From JARDZU01 sp963730285 (GTDB lineage: Bacteria; Actinomycetota; Acidimicrobiia; Spongiisociales; ZC4RG35), in the NCBI GenBank assembly GCA_963730285.1, contig CAVSQY010000014.1, positions 1 to 64,000 of the forward strand: 64,000 nt of DNA, in the 5' to 3' direction. A program made the translations under genes and the position numbers. Position 1 is the stretch's first letter. The number at the start of each line of letters is the position of its first letter. Below the pieces are notes generated by a model. It was not told the DNA's origin. It worked only from the letters and a program-made list of their open reading frames with translations, and ran no database searches. Below, in pieces: positions 1 to 8,429 of this stretch.

Positions 1-21
1 CCTCGTTAGGGTTCGTCGGTC

Positions 22-2769
22 ATGCAGCTTCCCGATGGTGTCGTCACTTTTCTCTTCACCGACGTGGAAGGCAGCACCAGGCTTTGGGAGGACGCACCCG
101 ACACGATGATGGAGGCCCTCCTCCAGCACGATGAGGCCATAGACCAGGCGGTGGCGGCTCATCGGGGTGTGTCGGTCAAGCCCCGGGGTGAGGGGGACAG
201 CAGGTTCATCGTCTTCTCCGGTGCCGCCGACGGTGTGGCCGCAGCGGCCGAGATGCAGCGACTGCTCGCCGATGTCGATTGGGTAACGCCCCGCCCGTTG
301 AATGTCCGGATGGCGCTCCACACTGGGACCGCCGACCTGCAATTGGGTGACTACTACGGCCCTGCGGTGAACCGGGCTGCCCGGTTGCGTGCGATAGCCC
401 ACGGGGGACAGACCATCATCTCCGCCTCCACCTGGGAGCTGATCAGGGAGGCGATGCCACCGGGAGTTACGGCCCGGGATCTCGGTGCCCACATGTTGAA
501 AGACCTGACCCGTCCCGAGCACGTCTATCAACTCGACATCGAAGGGCTGGAGAACGAGTTCCCCGAGCTGGCCTCGCTGGGCGCCACACCCAACAACCTC
601 CCCGTCCAGCTCACCGCTCTGGTCGGTCGGCAGGCCGAGCTCGACGAAGCACGACGAATCCTCGGAGAGACCCGTCTCCTGACCGTCCTGGCCCCGGGTG
701 GCACCGGCAAGACCCGTCTCGCCATCCAGGTGGCCGCCGAGCTGGCATCCGATTTCCCCCAAGGCGTCTACTTCGTCGACCTGGCCCCGATCAGCTCGCC
801 CGACGAGATCATCCAGACAGTTGCCGAGTCATTGGGCATCGCCCTCCCCACAGACGCCGACCTCCTCACCCAGTTGCTGGCATATCTCGGAAGGAAGCGG
901 AGACTGCTGGTCTTCGACAATTTCGAGCATGTCGTGGCCGGTGCCGGGATCGTCACCGAGATCCTCAAAGGCGCTCCCGAGGTCAAGGTCATCGCCACTT
1001 CCCGCTCCAAGCTCAACGTGGCCGGCGAGACCCTGATGACCCTCCCCGGTCTCGAGATCGAATGGGAGGAAACCGAGGAAGCCATACAGACGAGCGGAGT
1101 GCAGCTCTTCGTGGAGGCAGCGTGCCGGGCGGATGCCTCCTTCGCTCTCGCCGCCGCCGACATCGAGCCGCTGGGTCGAATCCTCCGCATGGTCGATGGC
1201 CTGCCGCTTGGGATCGAGCTGGCAGCAGCCTGGGTCGATGTGCTGCCATTGGGGGACATCGCCGACGAGATCGCCAAGAGCCTCGATTTCCTCGAAAGCG
1301 AGCAGGGTGGCCTCCCCGACCGTCACCGCAGCATGAGGGCCGTGTTCGACTATTCGTGGTCGATGCTGGGTGAAGACGAGCGGCGAACGTTCAAGGCCCT
1401 GTCGGTGTTTCGCGACGGGTTCACCCGTGAGGCGGCCGAGTCGGTGGCGGGCGCTTCGATTCGAAACCTCGCCGGGTTGGTCAGCAAATCCCTCCTGGTC
1501 TTCGACCGTGACACCGGTCGATATGCCATCCACGAGTTGTTGCGTCAGTACGCAGAATCCGCCCTGCAGGAGGACGTTGCCGACTGGGACAAGGCGAAGG
1601 GCGCCCATGCCGCCTACTTCGGCGACCTCGCCGCACAAGCCGAATACCTGATGGGGTCGAGTGATCAGAAGCAGACGCTGGCGATCGTCGAGGGCGATCT
1701 GGACAACATGCGGGCGGCCTGGCGGCATGCACTGGCGCGTGGCGACGGGGCGCTGGCCCGCAAGTTCATCTTCGCCATGTGGTTCCTCCACGACATCCGC
1801 GGCTGGCACCAGGCTGCGGTGAGCCTCTTCGAAGAAGCCCTCGACGCACTCGATCCGGCCAGCACCGACCAGGCAGTCCAGATCGCCAGGGCGGCGTCGA
1901 GTGGGGTCCAGGCTTGGTTCGTCACGCTTCTGGGTCGGCCCGGAGAAGGGATGGCCCAGGCCGCCGAGGCCGTCTCGATCCTGTCGGGCCTTCCCGATCT
2001 CATGGCCTATGTGATGGCGGTCCAATACCAGTGCGTCGGGCTGATGTATCTCGGCAAGACCGAAGAGCTCCACGAAGTCAGCTCCGCGGCGGTGCGTCGA
2101 GCCACAGAGGAAGGTGACGAGTGGCTTGCCGCGGAGAACAAGACCTATCTGGCCGGCTCCGAGATCTACATGGGGCACGTCGACGAGGCGAAGAGGATCA
2201 TCGCCGAAGGCGAGGCCGTCCTCCGCGCCCGCGGCGAGTACCGGAAGCTGTCGATGAACCTGGTGACCAAGGCTGTTATCGCCAATCGGGAGAAACGCCC
2301 CCGTGAGGCGATCGAGATCCTCAAAGACGTGGTCAACAACTCGAAGGAGATCGGGTTTCGCCGGATGACACAGATGGGATTGCGACAACTCGGGGACGCC
2401 TATTTCGCCATAGACGAGATGGCAGCAGCGGAGGCCGCCGACCTCGAGAGCCTGGCCATGTCCGAGGAGATGGGCATGGTGATGGAGATGGGGGGGATGG
2501 TGGCGACGATCGCCAATATCCGCGCCCGCATGGGGAAGATCGAGGAGGCCGTGGAGATTCTCGCCAGCGTCCTCACCGATCCATGGAGTCAGCGGGCGAT
2601 GATCTACTCCGAGCTCTACGCCGGAGATTCCATCGAGGAGATGGCGAGGGGGTTCCTCACCGAGCTGTCAGGCCAACTCGACGAGTCCACGTTCGAGGCG
2701 GCCCGGGCTCGTGGTGCAGCCCGGAGCCTGGAGGTCACCGTGAAGGAGTTGCTGACCGGGGCCGGCTGA
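22..2769 (+). CDS. Class III nucleotide cyclase fused to NB-ARC-type ATPase and TPR region
   Basis: A 915-aa signalling protein. Residues about 8-170 are a class III adenylate/guanylate cyclase domain: FTDVEGST carries the first metal-binding Asp, GEGDSRF the second, and GDYYGPAVNRAARL the Asn/Arg pair that stabilises the transition state, so the domain looks catalytically competent. A P-loop ATPase follows, with Walker A GGTGKTR near residue 226 and Walker B LLVFDNFEHV near 297. The C-terminal 500 residues are helical TPR-like repeats. The architecture belongs to the cytoplasmic STAND-type regulators common in Actinomycetota, in which ligand or partner binding to the TPR part is thought to gate the ATPase. 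No DNA-binding domain is visible, so output through cyclic nucleotide is the simplest inference. The ATG at 22 begins directly before the domain. Its substrate (ATP or GTP) cannot be told from sequence. Confidence 0.9.
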   Translation: MQLPDGVVTFLFTDVEGSTRLWEDAPDTMMEALLQHDEAIDQAVAAHRGVSVKPRGEGDSRFIVFSGAADGVAAAAEMQRLLADVDWVTPRPLNVRMALHTGTADLQLGDYYGPAVNRAARLRAIAHGGQTIISASTWELIREAMPPGVTARDLGAHMLKDLTRPEHVYQLDIEGLENEFPELASLGATPNNLPVQLTALVGRQAELDEARRILGETRLLTVLAPGGTGKTRLAIQVAAELASDFPQGVYFVDLAPISSPDEIIQTVAESLGIALPTDADLLTQLLAYLGRKRRLLVFDNFEHVVAGAGIVTEILKGAPEVKVIATSRSKLNVAGETLMTLPGLEIEWEETEEAIQTSGVQLFVEAACRADASFALAAADIEPLGRILRMVDGLPLGIELAAAWVDVLPLGDIADEIAKSLDFLESEQGGLPDRHRSMRAVFDYSWSMLGEDERRTFKALSVFRDGFTREAAESVAGASIRNLAGLVSKSLLVFDRDTGRYAIHELLRQYAESALQEDVADWDKAKGAHAAYFGDLAAQAEYLMGSSDQKQTLAIVEGDLDNMRAAWRHALARGDGALARKFIFAMWFLHDIRGWHQAAVSLFEEALDALDPASTDQAVQIARAASSGVQAWFVTLLGRPGEGMAQAAEAVSILSGLPDLMAYVMAVQYQCVGLMYLGKTEELHEVSSAAVRRATEEGDEWLAAENKTYLAGSEIYMGHVDEAKRIIAEGEAVLRARGEYRKLSMNLVTKAVIANREKRPREAIEILKDVVNNSKEIGFRRMTQMGLRQLGDAYFAIDEMAAAEAADLESLAMSEEMGMVMEMGGMVATIANIRARMGKIEEAVEILASVLTDPWSQRAMIYSELYAGDSIEEMARGFLTELSGQLDESTFEAARARGAARSLEVTVKELLTGAG

Positions 2770-2791
2770 GCGCCGCCGGCAAACTTCGACC

Positions 2792-3677
2792 TCAATCCGT
2801 CGGAACGAAAAGCAGGCAGTCGCCGGACGGCTTGCACCACTCCCCACCCGACTCGGGTCCCAACGGGGCCAGAATCGGGATGTCGCCACGGCTCACGATG
2901 ATGAGACGGGTGTCTCCGGGTGTCGTCGGGCACGCCGCATGCACCAGCACCGGCTCCCCGATATCGAGACCGATGGCGTCGGGCACGTCCCAGACCGCTG
3001 TCTCGCTGAGCCCGCAGGCGTTGGTGGTGGTCTCCGAATCACGGCTCATGTCGACCACCTGGCCGGAGTCGAGGGTGAACGCGATGGAGGTCGCCGAGAT
3101 TTCGATCGTCGCGATCGGATTCTGGTTCGAGCGCGGGGTCGTTGGCGTCCTCATAGCCGCCGATCGGGTCCACACCGGAGGTCAACAGGAGGCACATCTC
3201 GGTGGCAGTGCAGGAGACGCCGGGACCCCGATCCTGGTCGTTGCGAGCCTTGATCGTGATCACCGGGCTGTTCTCGAAGCTGCCGGGCCACATCACCGGG
3301 TCGGTGATGGTGAGACCACCGATGACTAGAGGCGTCGATCCGAGGACGAGGACCTCTTTCTGCCCCTTGAAGGGCCCGGACCCTTCGGCGTCCGTCACAC
3401 GGAGCCGTTCGGTGATCGATCTGGTCGTCACTTCGCTGCCGTCGGCGGCGACGGTGACCACGGAGCCGGAGACGGTGACCGTGATGTCATCCACTCCCGA
3501 GCTGCGGAGCAGCGCAAACCCGCCGGGGATGTCCTTGGCTGCCTCGGTGGCGAACTGGGCCGTGGTGGGGACGATTGCCCGGTAGGTGGCATCACTCACG
3601 CTGCCCACCAGCGGGCCCGAGCAAGCGGCTCCGAGCACGGCAACAACGGCCACCACTACAGACGACTTCAAACGCAT
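2792..3677 (-). pseudogene. Lipoprotein gene interrupted by a one-base frameshift
   Basis: The ATG at 3677 opens a lipoprotein signal peptide with lipobox GAAC at residues 17-20 (MRLKSSVVVAVVAVLGAACS). The reading runs about 180 codons to YEDANDP and then becomes nonsense. A second frame (stop at 2792) continues with SNQNPIATIEISATS and a plausible beta-rich tail with two further Cys. The frames join if the four-G run at 3135-3138 (+ strand) is read as three, giving NDPRSNQNPIATIEI. The intact product would be about 294 aa, exported and lipid-anchored, of unknown function. Either the gene is broken or the base is an assembly error. No RBS stronger than a weak purine run precedes the start. 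Confidence 0.7.
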
Positions 3678-3835
3678 GGATGCCTTCGGGTTGTGACTCC
3701 ATCATCCACCTGTCAGGCAACCAGTGAAAGAGGATTTGGTCCCTTGATGGCCGGCGTAGGGGGATTTCACCGCGGTCGCGGTGCGGCGTGCATCGGAACC
3801 GTATTTGAGTAGGCCCTGGTTCCGTCAAAGAGCCG

Positions 3836-4198
3836 CTATCCGACCCAACCGTTGGAGTTGGCCATGGCCGCGGCCTCCAGCCGGCTGGTCGCATTCATCT
3901 TGGCCGGGATCGCCGAGACATGATGACCGGCCGTCTTCCCCGATATGTACAGCTCGTCGGCGATGGCGGCATTGGAGAGCCCTTGCCTCATCAACTCCAG
4001 GACCTCGGCCTGAGGTGAGCCGGGCGGGGTTCTCCCGGGTCGAGTCCTTCTCGCCACGGGGGATGCCCTTGGCCCCACGGCGTTGTAGCTCCCGTCGCAG
4101 ACCCCGGGCGGTCCCATCGGCACCCAGTTCGGACAAGGTGCCGAACAGGGTGGTCCGGTCGGTGGACGGAACCACATAACGGGTCATTGCCGCCTCCC
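3836..4198 (-). pseudogene. Decayed C-terminal tail of a LuxR-ATPase regulator
   Basis: Reading minus-strand from about 4198, the product matches the last ~115 residues of the 885-aa LuxR regulator at 11629-14286 almost residue for residue: VPSTDRTTLFGTLSELGADG, then GLRRELQRRGAKGIPRG, then the HTH with QAEVLELM, GLSNAAIADELYI and KTAGHHVSAI. The rest of the parent gene is absent. Near 4013 the copy has lost five bases relative to the parent (LTARQAEV became LT then a frame change then QAEV), so the HTH is out of frame. Similarity continues about 40 bases beyond the stop (around 3800-3835 against 11595-11628). It is therefore a DNA-level partial duplication, not a convergent domain. Confidence 0.85.
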
Positions 4199-4203
4199 GA
4201 CCC

Positions 4204-7200
4204 CTACCAACCCCACCAGGGTTCGGGTAGTTCCATCTCGGCGACGTTGGTGCGATAGATCTCGAGTAGGGCTCTGAACTCCGTCTGGACAACGCAATCG
4301 GTGATCCAGTCGTTGCGGTCGGGTTGGGTGCCACAGCCGTCGGTCCTGGCAAGGATCGAGTCGATCACGCCCAGGGCCAGCTGGCGTCGTCCCAATCGCA
4401 CAGCGCCCTCTGCGGTGTAGAGACGCAGTTGGATACGCAGCTTGGTGATCCACGAGCCCCGGAAGGCGCCGTTGGAGACTCCCCGGATGTATTGGTCGAG
4501 CCACGAGACGTCCAGGCCGTCGACCAGACCGTCACCGTCGCTGTCCGGGTTGGCCGGGTCGGTCCCGATCAGGGCCTCCTCGTCGTCGGTGAGACCATCA
4601 CCGTCAGTGTCGGAGGTGACCTCGATCTCCCTAGCCAGTGTCCTCAATTGACCTGACGGGCCCTGACCGATCACCACGATCTGATGGAGCCCATCTTCGA
4701 TGGTGTCGGGGAGGGTGAACGTCCCCGTAAAGGTGCCGTCGGAGGCGACCAGAGCGGAGCCGAGGAGCACCGGGTCACTGAACACGACGGGGCCTACTTC
4801 CGACCCGGGGAGGAATCCTTCGCCGCTGATGACGATGTCGTCACCGGGACCGGCCACCGCCGGGTCCACCCCCGGTTCACCGTCGGGCACTGCGGGCAAC
4901 CCTGCCACGTAGATGGTGAACGTCTCCGAGGTGGAGATCGAGGGATCGTTGTCCTGGAACACGGTCAGGGTGATGTGATACAACCCGGGCGCCTGTTCGG
5001 CGGTGGGAGTGAGGTAGTAGACCCCGTTGGTGATGGCGTTGGGGGGCCCACCCTCCCAACGGTGGCTGAGGCTGTCGCCCTCGGGGTCGGTGATCACCGG
5101 GGTCACCAGAATCTCCTGGCCCACCACCGCGAATACATCGGGGATGGGCTCAATGATCGGGGGCTGATTGGTCGGGTTGACGGTGACGGTGAACGTCTCC
5201 GTGGCGACGTTGGCGGGGTCGTCATCCTGGGTGACGGTCAAAGTCACCTCGAAGGTCTTCCCGGCGTCTTCGATCGGCGGTGTGTAGCTGAAGATGCCGT
5301 TGATGACCGCGGTGGGTGGCGTCCCGGACCATTCGTGGCTGAACGGGTCGCCCTCGGGGTCGTTGATGACCGGCTCTATCACCACGGGCTCACCCACGTC
5401 GAGGATCACATCGTCGATCGGCTCGATCACCGGGGGGAGATTGGGGACCGGCTGATTGCCAAAGTCGACATCGCTGACCGTCACACCGGCATGGACGGCC
5501 ACTCGATGTTCTCCGTCGTCGGCGACTGTGGGGAAAGTCTGGAGATAGCCGTCGGGCACCACTTCGCGGACCACCCACACACCGGGCAACAGATCGGTGA
5601 ACTGATAGGCACCGTGGGCATCGGTGGTTACCGAAGGCTCGCCGGGATCGACGCTTCCGTCATCGTTGAGGTCCAGATAGACGGTCACACCGGAGAGGGT
5701 CGACTCGGAAGGATCCCTGACCGCATCACCGTCGAGGTCCTCCCACTTCACCCCTTCGATGGTGCCCAGGGGCTCCGGGGAGACAAGCACGCCGTCGGAT
5801 ACGCTGACGGTCTCGCTGATCCCGATTTGGAGCGCCGGGCTCAACACGGGCGAGTCGGAGACCGCGATGTCCTCGACGATCCCGATTGAGACCGGTGGCC
5901 GGACGGCGACTGTGTCACCGACGCCGATGTCTTCGGTGAGCTGGATCAGGGCGGCGCCAGGAAGAGTCAGCTCGTCGGTCACCACGATCGACTCACCCAC
6001 GTTGATGTCGACCGAGGTCTCCTGGCCGATCGTGATCGTGAACGTCTCGGTTGCCCCGGGGATGGAAGGATCAAAGGCGTCGGTGACCCGCACGGTGAAG
6101 GTGTGGTCACCGAGCTCATTCGGGGTGGGCCACAGGAACCGGTAGTCATCCGTCCCGGTAATGGCGTTGAAGAAGACCTCGGGCGGAGGAGGATTGGTCA
6201 GGTCCGGCGGTTCATCCTCGAACAGCTCGTAGACGGGCAGTTGGGCGCCACTCGATGTCACTGTGATATCGACCAGGGCGCCCGGGGCGACCGTCTGGTC
6301 GGGGATCGAGTCGATCTGGATGACAGGCCCCACCTCGTAGTCGCCCTGCCGATCCCAGATCACAGCGTCTCCCATGGGCTCGGCACCGGAGACCCCGACG
6401 ATGATCCCGTCCTCGTTGAGCCCGTATGCGATCGAGTAGTTGATCCCCTCCCCAAGATGGCCGAGGTCCTCGGGTGCGCTGGTCGGATTTGGCCAGACCA
6501 CGGCGGTGCCCTCGGTGGAATCCGTCCCGCTGAATCCAACGATCATTCCGGAGTCGTTGATGGCGAGCGCGTCGCTGCGGGCGTCTCCGCTGAGCAGGCC
6601 AAGATCCGTCTTGGATGCATCGGGAGCCGACCAATAGGCGGCCCGCACATCTGCTCCCGAGATCGAGATGCCCACCAACTCGCCGTTGCGGTTCACGTCG
6701 TTGCCGATGACCGAGGTGGTCGGGTTCGAGTCCCCTGTGTCGAGCACGGTCCATCCAGCTATGTCGGACCAAGCCAGTCCGAAGCCGACGGCGATGTGCT
6801 GGCTGATCCCGTCGACGGTCGCCTGCTCGATGTCCTGAGCGTCGAAGTAGAGAATGGGGCCGGGGTGTCCGGTGAGCGTGGTCACGTCATAGCTGCCGCT
6901 CCCGTCGGGTGTTGCCAGGAAGCCACATGGATTCACCTGGTCGTATCCGCAGGTCAGGGCCTCGGCCTGGTATGTGCCCACGATCCATCCGTCGTCGGAG
7001 ATGCCTCTGGCTTCGAAGATATTCGGGTCGACCACGATTCCTGTCGGATCCGGTATCTCCGTCGCTCCGTTGGCCGCTGACCAGACGAAGGCGTGGCGCA
7101 CACCGCCGAGCAAGTAGCTGCCCACCACCTCGAGACTCGCGTTCATGTCCTTGATCGCGATGTTGGCCCCGGCAGGCAGGTCGTTGGCGATTCGAATCAG

Positions 7201-7443
7201 GGGACCAGAGCCTGGCCAGAGGCCTCCTGGCTTCACGCCGTGCTGAAGTGCGATGGCATCACCGACCATGGCAACCGCCGCCGTATCGGCTCCGACGGGC
7301 ACCGTGACGATCCGCACTCCCGAGGTCGAAACCGTGTCGACGGCCCCGGCCGTGGTGGCAATCAGCGTGGCCAGCAGGAAGACACCTGCCACGACCAGGC
7401 CCAGTCGTGGCCTCGAAAACTCAACCGAGGATCGAGCCATCAT
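4204..7443 (-). CDS. Large secreted mosaic protein: HAF repeats, SdrD-B, PKD-like, TSP3 calcium repeats
   Basis: A 1079-aa exported protein. A signal peptide or anchor lies at about residues 14-34. Residues 85-385 carry HAF-type extracellular repeats (for example ISDDGWIVGTY, INDSGMIVGFSG, LNEDGIIVGVSG). A short region follows with three VxVSDxV-like repeats. An SdrD B-like domain occupies about 563-661 (EGVKWEDLDGDAVRD). Two or three PKD/cadherin-like modules (about 670-850) each contain a DPEGD motif. Asp-rich thrombospondin-3 calcium repeats lie at about 944-981 (DTDGDGLTDDEE, DSDGDGLVDG). The tail is helical with two Cys. It probably lies at or beyond the cell surface. The ATG overlaps the stop of the upstream lipoprotein gene (ATGA), so the pair is translationally coupled. 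Its ligand is unknown. Confidence 0.85.
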   Translation of the reverse strand: MMARSSVEFSRPRLGLVVAGVFLLATLIATTAGAVDTVSTSGVRIVTVPVGADTAAVAMVGDAIALQHGVKPGGLWPGSGPLIRIANDLPAGANIAIKDMNASLEVVGSYLLGGVRHAFVWSAANGATEIPDPTGIVVDPNIFEARGISDDGWIVGTYQAEALTCGYDQVNPCGFLATPDGSGSYDVTTLTGHPGPILYFDAQDIEQATVDGISQHIAVGFGLAWSDIAGWTVLDTGDSNPTTSVIGNDVNRNGELVGISISGADVRAAYWSAPDASKTDLGLLSGDARSDALAINDSGMIVGFSGTDSTEGTAVVWPNPTSAPEDLGHLGEGINYSIAYGLNEDGIIVGVSGAEPMGDAVIWDRQGDYEVGPVIQIDSIPDQTVAPGALVDITVTSSGAQLPVYELFEDEPPDLTNPPPPEVFFNAITGTDDYRFLWPTPNELGDHTFTVRVTDAFDPSIPGATETFTITIGQETSVDINVGESIVVTDELTLPGAALIQLTEDIGVGDTVAVRPPVSIGIVEDIAVSDSPVLSPALQIGISETVSVSDGVLVSPEPLGTIEGVKWEDLDGDAVRDPSESTLSGVTVYLDLNDDGSVDPGEPSVTTDAHGAYQFTDLLPGVWVVREVVPDGYLQTFPTVADDGEHRVAVHAGVTVSDVDFGNQPVPNLPPVIEPIDDVILDVGEPVVIEPVINDPEGDPFSHEWSGTPPTAVINGIFSYTPPIEDAGKTFEVTLTVTQDDDPANVATETFTVTVNPTNQPPIIEPIPDVFAVVGQEILVTPVITDPEGDSLSHRWEGGPPNAITNGVYYLTPTAEQAPGLYHITLTVFQDNDPSISTSETFTIYVAGLPAVPDGEPGVDPAVAGPGDDIVISGEGFLPGSEVGPVVFSDPVLLGSALVASDGTFTGTFTLPDTIEDGLHQIVVIGQGPSGQLRTLAREIEVTSDTDGDGLTDDEEALIGTDPANPDSDGDGLVDGLDVSWLDQYIRGVSNGAFRGSWITKLRIQLRLYTAEGAVRLGRRQLALGVIDSILARTDGCGTQPDRNDWITDCVVQTEFRALLEIYRTNVAEMELPEPWWGW

Positions 7444-7664
7444 TCGCCCTCCGGGTCGGTGATCACGATTCTGACCTGGTCGGTGATGGCGACGGAGCCG
7501 ACCTCATCGTCGGTGGCAGGTGGTGTGCCGGTTGTCGTCGTTTGCGCTGCCCTGCTCGTCGCGGTGGCGGCGACCGTCGTCGTGGTGGCGGGGTCGGGCC
7601 TGCTTGCGCCACCACCACAGGCGGATGACAGAAGCAGCACCATGGCGATGGCGACAGTTTTCAA
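7440..7664 (-). CDS. Small lipoprotein, coupled to the secreted mosaic protein
   Basis: A 74-aa protein with a clear lipoprotein signal (MKTVAIAMVLLLSSACGGG, lipobox SSAC). The rest is a Thr/Ala-rich linker and a short beta-like tail with many acidic residues. The whole mature part is shorter than a normal domain. It sits 24 bases after the 195-aa lipoprotein gene (7689-8273), and its TGA overlaps the ATG of the 1079-aa secreted protein. These three genes form one operon read from the promoter at 8329-8384. It may be a membrane tether or chaperone for the large product. That role is inference from context only. Confidence 0.75.
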   Translation of the reverse strand: MKTVAIAMVLLLSSACGGGASRPDPATTTTVAATATSRAAQTTTTGTPPATDDEVGSVAITDQVRIVITDPEGE

Positions 7665-7688
7665 CGACTTCTCCTCAGGACCTGCCTT

Positions 7689-8273
7689 TCATCCGGACGT
7701 GAACGAGATGACGACCTCGACCTGGATGCTCTGTCCTGCGCTGACGGTCTCCGGAGCCGTCAGGTCCTTTTCTGTCAAAGATGACCCGGAGTCGTCGAAG
7801 AGCGGGTCGTATTCGGCGGGACAGTCGGCGGGCGTCACGTTGTTGCCGCAGGTAGCGATCTTGGTGTCCACACTGGCGATTACACCGTCGTTCTCCGCGG
7901 TGCCAGAGGCCGTGACCGTCAGTGACCCGTCCAGGTTGTTGACTGCCGAGGCGGTGAGGACACACGTGCCAAAGCTCGGCTCGTAGGTCTGACAGGGCCC
8001 GTTGGTGTCGGAGCCGTACAACCGCACCAGCCACATTCCCGGTGTCGCCTGGCCGACGAGGAAACCGGCGAGATTACTTCCACCGTTTGGTCCGAGGGCA
8101 TTGCTGAACTCCGTGTGCTGGTCCAGGCTCCCATCCGGGTTGTACATGTCGATGGTCCAGTCGCCGTGGACCACGATCCCCTCACTTGGGGCGCTCGCCT
8201 CGGGTTGAGCCCCCCCGCAACTCGCCACCACCAGTGCAATCACGGCCAGCAGGCCCAGTGATCTAAGTCTCAT
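7689..8273 (-). CDS. Lipoprotein, first gene of surface operon
   Basis: A 194-aa lipoprotein. The start is placed at 8273 because MRLRSLGLLAVIALVVASCGG is a textbook lipoprotein signal with lipobox VASC. The longer in-frame extension to 8357 would overlap the promoter boxes and put a charged segment before the signal. The mature protein has four Cys (two in a CQTYEP...CVL arrangement, two in CGNNVTPADC) that could form disulfides. Its C-terminal part resembles an Ig-like fold ending in IQVEVVISFTSG. The family is not recognised. A GAGTAG-type promoter lies 49-111 bases upstream. The gene leads the operon with the 74-aa lipoprotein and the 1079-aa secreted protein. Confidence 0.8.
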   Translation of the reverse strand: MRLRSLGLLAVIALVVASCGGAQPEASAPSEGIVVHGDWTIDMYNPDGSLDQHTEFSNALGPNGGSNLAGFLVGQATPGMWLVRLYGSDTNGPCQTYEPSFGTCVLTASAVNNLDGSLTVTASGTAENDGVIASVDTKIATCGNNVTPADCPAEYDPLFDDSGSSLTEKDLTAPETVSAGQSIQVEVVISFTSG

Positions 8274-8328
8274 CGAGTTCCTCCATCGCAATCGTCCAGG
8301 TAGAGGCGAGTCGCGCCACCCATTTGTG

Positions 8329-8384
8329 AACATACGGCCACTCTCCGTAGCCGCCACTACTCATTGAGCCGACCCCGGCTACTC
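8329..8384 (-). promoter_or_regulatory. GAGTAG-type promoter, copy A
   Basis: Read on the minus strand, ATGAGTAGCC (GAGTAG at 8384-8379) is followed 22 bases later by ATGAGTAGTG (GAGTAG at 8362-8357). TATGTT, a TAnnnT-type -10, starts exactly 23 bases after the end of the second box (8334-8329). The second box ends where a -35 would begin, as expected for an activator site. It lies between divergent genes: the lipoprotein operon starting at 8273 and the LuxR-ATPase gene starting at 8430. Three further copies with the same geometry occur at 17918, 19787 and 20524. Confidence 0.65.
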
Positions 8385-8429
8385 ATTCCCGACTGCACGA
8401 TCCGGTGGTGTTGACCTAGGTTTCCTGGC

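Noticed and set aside
829..2388. 519-codon open reading on the minus strand opposite the cyclase-ATPase gene
   Set aside because: A GC-rich antisense by-product; no domain or composition supports it, and the plus-strand gene has clear motifs throughout.
3800..3815. TTGAGTAG at 3804 as a fifth GAGTAG promoter
   Set aside because: Single box, no second box or TAYNTT at the right distance; it belongs to the duplicated flank of the LuxR tail.
4684..5889. 401-codon plus-strand reading inside the 1079-aa secreted protein gene
   Set aside because: Antisense to clear PKD/SdrD repeats; its Gly/Asp-rich content is the mirror of those repeats.
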